NCBI GenBank assembly: GCA_027451905.1
Contig: DAIDHV010000006.1
Coordinates: 1-64,000, forward strand
Length of the DNA stretch: 64,000 nt
Direction of reading: 5' to 3'
DNA from: Armatimonadota bacterium
Lineage (GTDB): Bacteria > Armatimonadota > Fimbriimonadia > Fimbriimonadales > Fimbriimonadaceae
In this document: positions 46,534 through 55,730 of the stretch, piece after piece
Layout of the letters: each line of letters starts with the position of its first letter
Position numbering within the stretch: the first letter of the stretch is position 1
Made by a program: the position numbers and the translations under genes
The notes under the pieces: generated by a model
The model's database searches: none
What the model saw: the letters and a program-made list of their open reading frames with translations, nothing else
Told to the model about the DNA's origin: nothing

Positions 46534-47456
46534 AGCACGTTGTATCAGTTAGCTTAGGAACCAGCAAGCGGGACAAGGCCCAGGAAACCGAGATTCTCGG
46601 CGAACAATTTAAGATTGAGCGCATAGGCTGTGATGGCGATCTTAAACTCTATGCCGACACGTTCAGGAAGTTCGATGGTCAAGTTGATGCGATTGGAGTC
46701 GGCGGTGCCGATTTATATTTATCGTTAGGTGGCAAAAGATATGTCTTCCGGCAGATCATGAACATCATTCAGGCCAATGTCAAATCTACGCCAGTCGTTG
46801 ATGGCAGTGGCCTGAAACATACTTTGGAAAGGGAGACCATCCGCCGCTTAAATAAAGACGGGGAAGTGGATTTCAAAAACTCAAGCACACTTTTGGTATC
46901 TGCGGTTGATCGGTTTGGGATGGCAGAAGCGTTAGTAGAAGCAGGAGGCGCGGTGACTTATGGTGACTTTTTGTTTGGACTTGGGTTGCCAATTCCGGTC
47001 AGGAACTACAAAACGGTTCTTGCCCTTGGCAAAGTAATGCTTCCAATCATTACCAAAGTGCCGTTCAAATGGGTTTATCCAACCGGCACAAAGCAAGAAG
47101 AGCGAAAGCCAAAGTTCGAAAAAGAGTTCTTAAAGGCAGACATCATTGCGGGAGATTGGCATTATATTCATCGTTACATGCCTCACAAAATGCCGAGAAA
47201 GACTATCATTACCCAAACGGTAAGAAAGGCAGATTTAGAGATGCTAAAAGAAGCAGAAGTTGCGCGGGTCATCACCACAACGCCGATCATGGGTGGGGAA
47301 ACTTTTGCAACTAACGTCATGGAAGGGGTTATCATTGCCTTGCTTGGAAAGCGGCCAGAAGAAATGAAAGAATCGGATTATTTTGGGGTCTTAGAAAAAC
47401 TTAACTGGAAACCAGAAAAAATCGAACTTTCCACGGGTGCAGCGGTTTCTGCGTAG
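46530..47456 (+). CDS. conserved protein, quinate 5-dehydrogenase-like
   Basis: A 308-residue protein whose relatives in Deinococcus-Thermus and similar phyla are, as I recall, labelled quinate 5-dehydrogenase. I see V-S-L-G-T-S-K-R-D, a G-V-G-G-A-D-L-Y-L segment and V-V-D-G-S-G-L-K-H, but no clean Rossmann G-x-G-x-x-G, so the label should be treated as weak. TTG at 46530 overlaps the stop of ridA. It is 17 nt before a Rossmann-fold gene, which may be its functional partner. Confidence 0.6.
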   Translation: MKHVVSVSLGTSKRDKAQETEILGEQFKIERIGCDGDLKLYADTFRKFDGQVDAIGVGGADLYLSLGGKRYVFRQIMNIIQANVKSTPVVDGSGLKHTLERETIRRLNKDGEVDFKNSSTLLVSAVDRFGMAEALVEAGGAVTYGDFLFGLGLPIPVRNYKTVLALGKVMLPIITKVPFKWVYPTGTKQEERKPKFEKEFLKADIIAGDWHYIHRYMPHKMPRKTIITQTVRKADLEMLKEAEVARVITTTPIMGGETFATNVMEGVIIALLGKRPEEMKESDYFGVLEKLNWKPEKIELSTGAAVSA

Positions 47457-47473
47457 AATTGTAAAGAGACCTC

Positions 47474-48544
47474 ATGCGCTTTGCGTTTGTTATTCACCCG
47501 TTTGAAGCCAAGGATGTTGCCAAGAAGTACGCGGTAGCTAAGTATTTTCCGGACCGGGCTATCGAATCGTTTCTTCTCAGGAAAAAACCGGTTTGGGTTA
47601 GCGACATCACGGGAATTGAGTCTAAAACGGGGGCACAGACATCAGGATTTTTTGTGGGGTTGCCCTTGACTCCTAACCAGATGCTCCACACGGTGCCGAT
47701 CGAAAAGGTCAATGAGCGCATTTTGCAGTGTTGTGAGCTAGCCCATCAGGAAGGAGCGGAGATCATAGGGCTGGGTGCTTTTTCGGCGGTTGTTGGTGAC
47801 GGTGGCATTTCGGTGGCTAAGGCGAGCCCCATTGCAGTGACGACGGGAAATTCTTATACGGTTGCCACTGCGATTGAGGGTGTTGAGAAGGCTTGTCAAT
47901 TAGTGGGTATCCAAGAGCAAGACTCCACAGTTGCCGTTGTTGGCGCAACCGGATCCATTGGCAAAACCTGCGCTCGGATTCTTTCGAAGTCGTTTCAGAA
48001 AACCATTGTGGTTGGCAGAGACGAGGCCCGTACGCAGCTTATCGGAGAGGAAGTTCATGCCTCAATCTCCTCAACCGATGTTTCCAAAATTAAGGATGCA
48101 GACGTGGTGATCACAGTAACTTCCTCGGAGACTCCCATTATTGACCCAGCCTTTCTTAAGCAGGGTGCTATTGTATGCGATGTCTCTCGCCCAAGAAATG
48201 TTTCGGTCAAAGTGGCAGCAAGCCGCCCAGACGTGCTTGTCATCGAGGGTGGAGTGGTCAAAGTTCCTGGTCACCCAGAATTTAATTTCGACTTTGGATT
48301 TCCACCGGGAACAGCCTTTGCCTGTATGAGTGAAACGATGATGCTTGCCTTAGAGAACAGGGCGGAAAGCTACACATTGGGCAAAGAAGTCTCTGTTCAA
48401 CAAGTTGAAGAAACAAGAGCCCTTGCCAGCAAGCATGGCTTTGAGCTTGCCGGATTTCGAGCCTTTGAACACGAAGTGACGGAAGAAGCCATCAATAGAA
48501 CACGCATGGCGAGAAAGAAGCTAGATTTAGTGACTACCTCTTGA
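47474..48544 (+). CDS. acyl-ACP reductase-like oxidoreductase
   Basis: A 356-residue protein resembling cyanobacterial aldehyde-forming acyl-ACP reductase (AAR). Shared marks are an N-terminal hydrophobic lobe (G-L-G-A-F-S-A-V-V), T-T-G-N-S-Y-T (AAR: T-T-G-N-T-H-T), the Rossmann motif V-G-A-T-G-S-I-G-K-T, and F-A-C-M-S-E-T-M-M-L-A-L-E with Cys284 aligned to the catalytic Cys of AAR. In AAR this enzyme makes fatty aldehydes, but no aldehyde-deformylating oxygenase gene is nearby. A shikimate-dehydrogenase-like role is the alternative label. It follows the quinate-dehydrogenase-like gene in the same operon. Confidence 0.7.
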   Translation: MRFAFVIHPFEAKDVAKKYAVAKYFPDRAIESFLLRKKPVWVSDITGIESKTGAQTSGFFVGLPLTPNQMLHTVPIEKVNERILQCCELAHQEGAEIIGLGAFSAVVGDGGISVAKASPIAVTTGNSYTVATAIEGVEKACQLVGIQEQDSTVAVVGATGSIGKTCARILSKSFQKTIVVGRDEARTQLIGEEVHASISSTDVSKIKDADVVITVTSSETPIIDPAFLKQGAIVCDVSRPRNVSVKVAASRPDVLVIEGGVVKVPGHPEFNFDFGFPPGTAFACMSETMMLALENRAESYTLGKEVSVQQVEETRALASKHGFELAGFRAFEHEVTEEAINRTRMARKKLDLVTTS

Positions 48545-48620
48545 TTCCGCCAGATTCTCCAATAATCTAAAAATCTGGTAGTTTGTCCGGATAAGGATTT
48601 TTTAGCTTTTTCCGAATCTT

Positions 48621-48833
48621 ATGAATGATATGTGGCCTTTGCTTGCTGGTTATGTGACCCTATCGTCCGACTTCTATGGTGAAATGTTTCGTCGCGCTCC
48701 GGTCATGGAGGATGATGAAGACAAACTTGCGCGATGGAAAGTTGAGCCTGACTCCTTTTTGGTAGATCAGCCTAAAGAAGAGGTCCAGGTTCTTTCAATG
48801 CCAGTGTCCGTTGAAGAAAGAAAGGCAGCCTAA
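48621..48833 (+). CDS. small acidic protein, 70 residues
   Basis: A 70-residue soluble protein, rich in Asp/Glu/Lys in the second half (M-E-D-D-E-D-K-L-A-R-W-K-V-E). No family is recognised. There is no clear Shine-Dalgarno; an ATG at 48630 is an alternative start. It follows the oxidoreductase operon by 76 nt and converges on the lipoprotein gene. A real gene is likely but not certain. Confidence 0.5.
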   Translation: MNDMWPLLAGYVTLSSDFYGEMFRRAPVMEDDEDKLARWKVEPDSFLVDQPKEEVQVLSMPVSVEERKAA

Positions 48834-48870
48834 GCTAAAAGGCTTAACTTTTGGCAGACCAAGACCTTAA

Positions 48871-49311
48871 TTAATGAATGTAAGGCTCGCCCGCTTTGCG
48901 CCGGTGGAGTTCAATTCCAGCCGCGTTTGAACTTCCGCTGACTTCAAACAGGAGGGTGCCGCTTGGCTGCAAGATCACCTTAATGTCGCCATTCTGCGCC
49001 CGAACATCGGCGGGTTGAGTGGCGAGGCTTTTCCCCATAATATCTTTGGTGACTAGTTTTCCAAAATCAGGGTATTGCTCATAGTCACCGGAACGAGGAA
49101 CTCCAGATTCCAACAGATCAAATTTCCCGGTTCGGTGAATAGTTAACTGGATAAGTCCTAAGGTGTTCAGCACGGCATCGGTATCGCCAGGCTGTCGTTC
49201 TACTTTCACGTGGCCAATCCAAAGCCCCACGTATTTGGGTGAAGGATCGGAACTGCATCCCATAAGCCCAATAATGATAAGGACAGCCCACAAGGAAGAT
49301 TTGATCTTCAC
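48871..49311 (-). CDS. lipoprotein, 146 residues
   Basis: A 146-residue lipoprotein. The signal ends in the lipobox L-M-G-C (Cys19), after a K-I-K-S basic region and a short hydrophobic core. The mature part is a small beta-rich domain beginning G-L-W-I-G-H with repeated hydrophobic strands, similar in style to generic lipocalin- or META-like stress proteins, but no family is claimed. The GTG at 49311 has TAACTT ending 6 nt upstream and no Shine-Dalgarno. Located convergent to the small acidic protein and divergent from purL. Confidence 0.75.
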   Translation of the reverse strand: MKIKSSLWAVLIIIGLMGCSSDPSPKYVGLWIGHVKVERQPGDTDAVLNTLGLIQLTIHRTGKFDLLESGVPRSGDYEQYPDFGKLVTKDIMGKSLATQPADVRAQNGDIKVILQPSGTLLFEVSGSSNAAGIELHRRKAGEPYIH

Positions 49312-49317
49312 AGAGTG

Positions 49318-49323
49318 AAGTTA
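49318..49323 (-). promoter_or_regulatory. TANNNT -10-like hexamer (TAACTT)
   Basis: On the minus strand it ends 6 nt before the GTG at 49311. Confidence 0.5.
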
Positions 49324-49414
49324 CCATAAGCTGGAAAGGCCCGAGAAAGCGTGGACTCAAGGTTGGCAGCCTCAGCATGTTGTAAAAACGTAGTTCTGGC
49401 CACCGTCGGAAAGA

Positions 49415-49420
49415 TATACT
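49415..49420 (+). promoter_or_regulatory. TANNNT -10-like hexamer (TATACT)
   Basis: Ends 6 nt before the purL ATG at 49427. No Shine-Dalgarno is present. Confidence 0.55.
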
Positions 49421-49426
49421 TTAGGT

Positions 49427-51685
49427 ATGACCTCATTTGCTCCGGAAGTCTACCAAGGCATGGGGCTCAGGACCTCTGAATACCAACTGATTTGTGAACT
49501 TCTGGGCCGAAGTCCAACCTATTCTGAACTTGGCATGTTTGCGGTGATGTGGAGCGAGCATTGTGGATATAAATACTCCAGAAAAGTCTTAACCGCGTTC
49601 AAAAAGTACAAGGAAGCCTCCGAAGGAGATGGCCTGGAAAATGCAGGCATCGTACCAATTGGAGGCGGGCTAGGGGTTACTTTTAAGATCGAGAGCCACA
49701 ATCATCCGAGTGCGGTTGAGCCTTACCAAGGAGCGGCAACGGGGGTTGGAGGGATTCTAAGAGACATTTTTACGATGGGAGCGCGCCCAATCGCCAGCCT
49801 CAACAGCCTGAGGTTTGGACCTATCTCTGGAAGCACGACGCCTGAACCCATAAAGGCGAGAAATCGGTACTTGTTAGAACATGTTGTGGCAGGAATCGCC
49901 GGTTATGGCAATTGCGTAGGAGTGCCTACGGTGGGTGGAGAAGTCAGTTTTCACCCTTCTTACAGCGGAAATCCCCTGGTCAATGCAATGAGCGTTGGGT
50001 TAGTTAAGATTTCTGAGGTCACAACAGCGGCTGCTACTGGTCCTGGAAACCCGGTGATCTATCTTGGCTCTGCAACGGGGCTTGATGGCATCCATGGCGC
50101 AACCTTTGCCAGTGTTGATCTGGATGAGGAGAGTGAATCTAAGCGGCCCAATGTTCAAATTGGTGATCCATTTGCGGAAAAGTCTTTGATTGAGGCCACT
50201 TTGGAAGCCCTTAAAACTGGTGCTATTGTCGCCATTCAGGATATGGGAGCGGCGGGGATCACTTGTAGCACGGTGGAAATGGCTGCCAAGGGCAAAGTAG
50301 GAATGAAGGTCAATTTAGACCTTGTTCCTATGCGCGAACCAGATATGGAAGCCCACGAACTTCTTTTAAGCGAAAGCCAAGAGCGGATGCTGTGCGTTGC
50401 CAAATTGGGTCGCGAAGACGAGGTTTTAGATGTCTGTAAAAAGTGGGGAATATCGGCTGCGGTTGTTGGTTATGTCACGGAAGAACCACGTTTGGTCATT
50501 AGTCGCAAAGGAGTTGTTGAGGTTGATCTTGATCCTGCCCTCCTTGCGGATATGTGTCCTTTTTACGAAACAGTCACCGCCGAATCTGCCGAAGTGGGTG
50601 AGGCTCGCAGTTGGAATGGAGGGCTAGACCATGTGGATTGCCACAAGTTGTTGATTCAGCTTTTGGGCAGTGCCGAGTTGGGTTCAAGAAAATGGGTTTA
50701 TCGGCAGTTTGATTCCCAGGTTCAAACCCAAACACTCCTTGGGCCTGGTGCGGGGGATGCTGCCGTTTTAATGCCTCGAGGAATTTCAAGTGGGGTTGCG
50801 GTAGCGGTTGATGGAAATGGCCGCCAAGTTTGGCTTGATCCGTTTACAGGCGGAGTCAACACAGTGGCGGAAGCGGCTCGAAATGTTGCCTGCACGGGAG
50901 CCAAGCCGGTTGCCTGCACGGATGGTCTGAATTTTGGAAACCCAGAGAATCCTCACGTTTATCACCAATTCAAAGAGGCGGTTGAAGGGATAGCCTTTGC
51001 CTGCGAACGTCTAAACACGCCAGTTGTCAGTGGGAATGTTAGCTTTTACAACCGAAGTGACTTTGGCGAAATTATCCCCACGCCAATTATTGGTATGGTT
51101 GGAGTTCTTGAGGATGGGACTGCCGCACTGCCATCGAGTCCAAAGAAGCCCGATGGGTTGAAACTTGGATGCATACAGGTTCCATTGGAGACAGATTTAA
51201 GCTGGCTCGGCGGTTCATTTGCGGTTAGTTTTGAACTAGGGCAAGAGCTTGGAACTCCGATCCGAGCTGATCTGAACGGAGAAGCCAGATTGCATGGTTT
51301 GTTGAATCAACTTGCCCTTGAGAAGCGGATTCTCAGTGCCCATGACTTATCGGAAGGGGGCATGGCAACTGCATGCGCGGAAATTGCAATCAAAGCCAAT
51401 TGCGGGCTTCACCTTTCCGTTTCATCTGAATTCTGGAAGGCAAAATCAGAAGCAGAAGCCTTGTTTGGGGAATTGCCAGGAGTCGTTTTTGTGTCTTATG
51501 AGGCTAGTCAGGTTGACGACATCAAACGCTTATGCGACGATCAAGGCCTGCCGTTTCAGGAATGGGGAAGTTTTTTTGGCACAGAACTTGTTATAGATTG
51601 GAATAAGAACACTTGGCGCTGGGATATCAGTCGCCTTAGCCAAACATTTGATAGCTGCTTGGATTTTGACCAAATGCTGTCTTAG
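49427..51685 (+). CDS. purL: phosphoribosylformylglycinamidine synthase subunit II
   Basis: A 752-residue small-type PurL that converts FGAR to FGAM with ammonia from PurQ in purine synthesis. The N-terminus has M-F-A-V-M-W-S-E-H-C-G-Y-K, followed by F-K-I-E-S-H-N-H-P-S and G-A-A-T-G-V-G-G-I-L-R-D, and the second half repeats the ATP-grasp-like pattern (L-G-P-G-A-G-D-A-A-V). The length is normal for a protein working with separate PurQ and PurS, neither of which is in the window. It starts 6 nt after TATACT, apparently leaderless. Confidence 0.95.
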   Translation: MTSFAPEVYQGMGLRTSEYQLICELLGRSPTYSELGMFAVMWSEHCGYKYSRKVLTAFKKYKEASEGDGLENAGIVPIGGGLGVTFKIESHNHPSAVEPYQGAATGVGGILRDIFTMGARPIASLNSLRFGPISGSTTPEPIKARNRYLLEHVVAGIAGYGNCVGVPTVGGEVSFHPSYSGNPLVNAMSVGLVKISEVTTAAATGPGNPVIYLGSATGLDGIHGATFASVDLDEESESKRPNVQIGDPFAEKSLIEATLEALKTGAIVAIQDMGAAGITCSTVEMAAKGKVGMKVNLDLVPMREPDMEAHELLLSESQERMLCVAKLGREDEVLDVCKKWGISAAVVGYVTEEPRLVISRKGVVEVDLDPALLADMCPFYETVTAESAEVGEARSWNGGLDHVDCHKLLIQLLGSAELGSRKWVYRQFDSQVQTQTLLGPGAGDAAVLMPRGISSGVAVAVDGNGRQVWLDPFTGGVNTVAEAARNVACTGAKPVACTDGLNFGNPENPHVYHQFKEAVEGIAFACERLNTPVVSGNVSFYNRSDFGEIIPTPIIGMVGVLEDGTAALPSSPKKPDGLKLGCIQVPLETDLSWLGGSFAVSFELGQELGTPIRADLNGEARLHGLLNQLALEKRILSAHDLSEGGMATACAEIAIKANCGLHLSVSSEFWKAKSEAEALFGELPGVVFVSYEASQVDDIKRLCDDQGLPFQEWGSFFGTELVIDWNKNTWRWDISRLSQTFDSCLDFDQMLS

Positions 51686-51700
51686 AAAATTAGAGGAATC

Positions 51701-53197
51701 TTGAATTACATGAAACAAAATACATTTTTGCATCGGGGACTTGCCCTTTTCGCAATGTGCTTTGCTTGCTCCGTGGTTATGGCGCAAAGCAGTTCAACTG
51801 CTCCCACTCAGGCGGATGTTGACTTTGCCAAACGCATTCATGATGGAGAGAAGCAATTTAATGATCATAAGCTTCAAGACGCAATCACAACCTTCGAGGC
51901 GCTTCATTCTCAACGGCCGAGCAACAATACGGCTACTTCGTGGTTAGGTTTCCTTTATTTGCAAAACAATCAGGCGGATAGGGCGCTGCCTTTGCTGAAG
52001 TCAGTTGCGGCTCAGGAACCGAACAATGAAATTGTCAATAACAATCTGGGCAATGCCTATCTCAACCTCGGGCATTACATGCATGCGGCAAAGATTTACT
52101 CTCAATTGCAGGAATTGAATCCCAAAAAAGCTCAGTACCCTTACAATTTGGGAACTGCTGATCTCAAACTGCAGAGGTTTCCAGACGCAGTTTCCGCCTT
52201 CAAGAGTGCGGTCAAACTCAGCCCAGACGATCCCTATGCCTTTAATAATTTGGGAGTCGCTTATCAAGGTGAGGGTGATCAGGCCAATGCAGCCAATGCG
52301 TTCGTCAAGGCCTACAGGCTCAAGCCAACAGTTACCGAATTTGCAGAAAATGCTGGATTTGCACTCTATAAGCAGTCCGATTATGCTGGCGCGCAGAAGT
52401 ATCTGACTTTAGTTCCTGCAACCGACCCCAACATTACAGATGTTCAGATGGCATTGGCCGACTGCCAGATCCATAACAAGGACTATGCTAATGCGGTTTC
52501 AACCTATGGCCTGCTTGAGCCCAAAATGGGGAACAGTTCCACTTATTGGTTTAACCTTGGGGTGCTGAAGACTAAGCAAGGAGACACTCAGGGAGCCATC
52601 ACCGCTTACCAAAAGAGCTTATCAATCAACTCAACCGACCTTGACACCCTCACGAATCTTGGATTCTTGCAGTACCAGTCCCACGATTATGTTTCTGCGG
52701 AAAAAACATTTGATACCTTGGTTGGGCTAGATTCATCATACGATCACGCAATGCTAAATTTAGCGGCCGCCGCTCTTCATGCTGGCGATTTTAAGATGGC
52801 AGAATCGACTCTCACGACTTGGCTCCATGCCAATCCCCAGGATTTGCAATCAAGGGTCGAATTAGCCAATTTACTGTGCAATAGCAAGCAATATGATCTG
52901 GCAAGAAAGCAGTACAAGATGATCATCAAGCAAGATCCAAACAATGCCGATGCAGAAAACGGATTAGGGATTTATGACTTGCACGTGGATAACCTCGCTA
53001 CCGCGAAGGCTCACTTTGTAAGGGCAATTCACCTTCGGCATAACTTTGTGCTGGCGTATAATAACTTGGCATTGACACAAGAAAAGTTAAACGAAGTCCC
53101 CCAAGCCATAAAGACACTTGAGTTGGCCCATAAAATGAGCCCTTCTAATCAGGTGGTTAGTGACAATTTGAATAGGCTTTTGCACAACCACAATTGA
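51701..53197 (+). CDS. secreted TPR-repeat protein
   Basis: A 498-residue protein with a signal peptide (about 1-29, ending A-M-C-F-A-C-S-V-V-M-A-Q) followed by roughly ten tetratricopeptide repeats (for example N-N-L-G-N-A-Y-L-N-L-G-H-Y and Y-N-L-G-T-A-D-L-K-L-Q). It probably scaffolds envelope assemblies. The start is TTG at 51701 or ATG at 51710; GAGGA at 51693-51697 is close to the first and rather far from the second. The NAD kinase gene overlaps the last 4 nt. Confidence 0.82.
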   Translation: MNYMKQNTFLHRGLALFAMCFACSVVMAQSSSTAPTQADVDFAKRIHDGEKQFNDHKLQDAITTFEALHSQRPSNNTATSWLGFLYLQNNQADRALPLLKSVAAQEPNNEIVNNNLGNAYLNLGHYMHAAKIYSQLQELNPKKAQYPYNLGTADLKLQRFPDAVSAFKSAVKLSPDDPYAFNNLGVAYQGEGDQANAANAFVKAYRLKPTVTEFAENAGFALYKQSDYAGAQKYLTLVPATDPNITDVQMALADCQIHNKDYANAVSTYGLLEPKMGNSSTYWFNLGVLKTKQGDTQGAITAYQKSLSINSTDLDTLTNLGFLQYQSHDYVSAEKTFDTLVGLDSSYDHAMLNLAAAALHAGDFKMAESTLTTWLHANPQDLQSRVELANLLCNSKQYDLARKQYKMIIKQDPNNADAENGLGIYDLHVDNLATAKAHFVRAIHLRHNFVLAYNNLALTQEKLNEVPQAIKTLELAHKMSPSNQVVSDNLNRLLHNHN

Positions 53198-54060
53198 ACG
53201 GCACATTCCATTTCCTGGTTAATACCTATCGGAAAGACGCAATTGATGCGGCTCTAGAAACGGTGAAAATGCTCACCGCCCAGGGCCACACAGTTGCCGG
53301 CGACTTTGACGCAGCAACGCACTTGGGGATTCGAGCGGTTGAAAAATCGGAATTTGCCAATTGCCACTTGTGTCTGGCCTTTGGTGGAGATGGCACTTTG
53401 ATCAAGGCAGCTCATCTCTGCTGCCACAAAGGCACTCCCATTTTAGGTGTCTATTTTGGCCGCTTTGGCTTTGTGACTCAGGCCTCTAAGGATGACATCA
53501 AAGGAGCCGTGAGCCAACTGATCCAAGGCACCGCGATCATGGAAGATCGCATCATGCTAAAGACGGAGTTGGTGAGGCAGGGCCAAGTTGTGGCAAGCCT
53601 CCATGCTCTCAATGAAGTTGCGGTGCAACGAGCGGTCACGGTGCGGATGTTAACCTTAAGGGTTTCTATCGATGGGGCAAACCTCACCACATATCCTGCA
53701 GACGGGGTGTTGGTCTCGACTCCCACCGGTTCCACAGGCTACAATCTGTCAGCGGGAGGACCAATTATGGATCCCGCGGTAGAAGCCTTTGTGCTGTCTG
53801 CAATTGCTCCCCACACACTCTCGGCAAGGCCCCTAGTGCTGAATCCAAACTGCAAGATTGAAATAGTTTTGGAAGGCCCCACAGATGCGATGCTTTCTGC
53901 CGATAATCAAACTCACTTGCACGTGCTGGAAGGAGACCGTTTGGTGATCAGCCGCAGCGAGCATGTGACCAGACTTCTTCATGTGCGAGAAAACGACTTC
54001 CTTTACAAACTTGCCAATCGACTCTTTTGGAGCCAGCATTTGTTAGGAGACAAGTCATAG
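53194..54060 (+). CDS. nadK: NAD kinase
   Basis: A 288-residue cytoplasmic enzyme phosphorylating NAD to NADP. The signature F-G-G-D-G-T-L-I, the N-E-V-A segment, and T-P-T-G-S-T-G-Y-N-L-S-A-G-G-P (donor/NAD loop) are intact. The C-terminal hydrophobic region is typical. TTG at 53194 overlaps the TPR gene stop (TTGA), implying translational coupling. The following ABC ATPase gene begins within about 5 nt. Confidence 0.95.
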   Translation: MNGTFHFLVNTYRKDAIDAALETVKMLTAQGHTVAGDFDAATHLGIRAVEKSEFANCHLCLAFGGDGTLIKAAHLCCHKGTPILGVYFGRFGFVTQASKDDIKGAVSQLIQGTAIMEDRIMLKTELVRQGQVVASLHALNEVAVQRAVTVRMLTLRVSIDGANLTTYPADGVLVSTPTGSTGYNLSAGGPIMDPAVEAFVLSAIAPHTLSARPLVLNPNCKIEIVLEGPTDAMLSADNQTHLHVLEGDRLVISRSEHVTRLLHVRENDFLYKLANRLFWSQHLLGDKS

Positions 54061-54065
54061 ATTCC

Positions 54066-54998
54066 TTGCTTTCCATCAATCAAGCCGAAGTTGTTTTTAA
54101 AACAAGTTTGGGAGACGTAAGGGCGGTCGATAAGGTCTCATTGTCAGTGGAATCGGGAATGACGGTGGCGTTAGTTGGAGAATCCGGCTGCGGGAAAACC
54201 ACCTTGGCAAGGTCCATTTTGGGGCTTCAAGAATTAACTGGAGGTGAGATTTTGGTCAAGGGCAAGTCCATGAAAAGTTATGGCTCGAAGATTGTCAACG
54301 AACTGGGGATGATTTGGCAAGATCCGTTTGCAAGTTTGAATCCGCGTTGGACCGTCAAAAAAAGCATAGAAGAGCCGTTTCGGTTAGCCGGTGTAAGCCC
54401 TTCGACGGAGGAGCTTTTGCTTCACGTTGGCCTTGACCCTTCGGTGGCTGATAGATACCCTCACGAACTTAGTGGTGGTCAGAGGCAAAGGGCAGCCATT
54501 GGAAGGGCTATTGCTCTGAAACCGAGCCTCGTGATTTGTGATGAGCCCACTGCGGCTTTGGACCTCAGCATCAGAGCCCAGATTTTGAACCTGTTAAAAG
54601 ACATTCAGGCAGAATTTCAGACCTCTTTTTTCTATATCAGCCACGATCTCAGCACGGTGCAATACATTGCGGATTATGTAGCCGTCATGTATCTAGGTAT
54701 TATCGTTGAAGAAGGCAAAACCGAGGAGGTTTTTTCGTCTCCAAGTCACCCTTATACAAAAGCCTTATTGGAGTCCGCTCCCACCTTAGAACAATTGCAA
54801 CATCTCCCCGATCCGCTCCCTGGTGAGGTTCCCGATCCGAGGAACCCAGTAACTGGATGCAAATTTCATCCAAGGTGTAAGTTTGCTCAGGAAATGTGTA
54901 GCATGGAAGTTCCGGTTTTAAAGGGTGAAGCTTATCGCCAATCAGCTTGCTTTTTCCCTCTCAAAGGATTTACAGACGAAAGGAGGGCAGGCAATTGA
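54066..54998 (+). CDS. oligopeptide-type ABC transporter ATPase
   Basis: A 310-residue ATPase of the OppF/DppF type that normally powers peptide uptake. Walker A is G-E-S-G-C-G-K-T-T, the signature is L-S-G-G-Q-R-Q-R, Walker B is L-V-I-C-D-E-P-T-A-A-L-D and the switch is I-S-H-D-L-S. The C-terminal oligopeptide domain shows C-K-F-H-P-R-C-K-F. No permease, second ATPase or binding protein is near, so it is an orphan that may serve a transporter elsewhere. The start is uncertain: TTG 54066 has AGGAGA 15 nt upstream; the frame also extends to a TTG at 54027. Confidence 0.9.
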   Translation: MLSINQAEVVFKTSLGDVRAVDKVSLSVESGMTVALVGESGCGKTTLARSILGLQELTGGEILVKGKSMKSYGSKIVNELGMIWQDPFASLNPRWTVKKSIEEPFRLAGVSPSTEELLLHVGLDPSVADRYPHELSGGQRQRAAIGRAIALKPSLVICDEPTAALDLSIRAQILNLLKDIQAEFQTSFFYISHDLSTVQYIADYVAVMYLGIIVEEGKTEEVFSSPSHPYTKALLESAPTLEQLQHLPDPLPGEVPDPRNPVTGCKFHPRCKFAQEMCSMEVPVLKGEAYRQSACFFPLKGFTDERRAGN

Positions 54999-55711
54999 GC
55001 TCACCCGGATATGCCCGCCAATCCTTTATGGTTGAACTGGAGCAGCTTGAGCACGATTTGCTTGAGATGGGCAGCAAAACCGAAGCCATGGTCTCACTCT
55101 CGGTGGAAGCCCTTGCCAAGCTTGATGTCAAAATTGCTTTAGACGTCTGCCAGAGAGACGATGAAATTGATCAGCTTGATTTGGCCATTGAAGACCGGTG
55201 CCTGCGACTGCTTGCCTTAGAACATCCCATTGCGGGTGACTTGCGGGTTGTCAGCACGGCGATGAAAATGATCACCGACATCGAAAGAATTGGGGATCTT
55301 GCGGTCGAAATTGCAAAGATTTCAATGAAAATTGATAAGGAGCTAGGCCGCTCCGATATCATTGATGTTCCTGCAATGGCAAAGGTTGCGATGCTGATGC
55401 TTCGAGAAGCACTAGAAGCCTACGTCAAAAAGGATTTAGAACTTGTTATGCTGATTTGCACTCAAGACGATGAAGTGGATCAATACTACCGATCTTTAAG
55501 AGAGCAGTTGTTCGCAAGCATGAAGCAAGATCCGTCGAATGTGGTTACCGATTCTTGGCTCCTCTTGGCAATCCACCATCTAGAAAGAATTGCCGATCAT
55601 ACCGTTAACATTGCCGAGCGGGTTCATTTTATGGTGACAGGGCAGTTTGAGCAGTTGATTCAGAGCCATAAGCCGCTGGGAAATTCTCAAGCCGAGTCCG
55701 ACTCACTGTAA
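54995..55711 (+). CDS. phoU: phosphate-signalling regulator PhoU
   Basis: A 238-residue all-helical protein built from two PhoU repeats with E-x-x-x-D clusters (V-C-Q-R-D-D-E-I-D and I-C-T-Q-D-D-E-V-D), which bind metal and keep the PhoR kinase quiet when phosphate is plentiful. The TTG at 54995 overlaps the previous stop (TTGA) and is supported by AAAGGAGG about 9 nt upstream. It is separated from any pst/phoBR genes, which are not in the window. Confidence 0.92.
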   Translation: MSSPGYARQSFMVELEQLEHDLLEMGSKTEAMVSLSVEALAKLDVKIALDVCQRDDEIDQLDLAIEDRCLRLLALEHPIAGDLRVVSTAMKMITDIERIGDLAVEIAKISMKIDKELGRSDIIDVPAMAKVAMLMLREALEAYVKKDLELVMLICTQDDEVDQYYRSLREQLFASMKQDPSNVVTDSWLLLAIHHLERIADHTVNIAERVHFMVTGQFEQLIQSHKPLGNSQAESDSL

Positions 55712-55730
55712 CAAGGAAAGGTTCTTTGAA

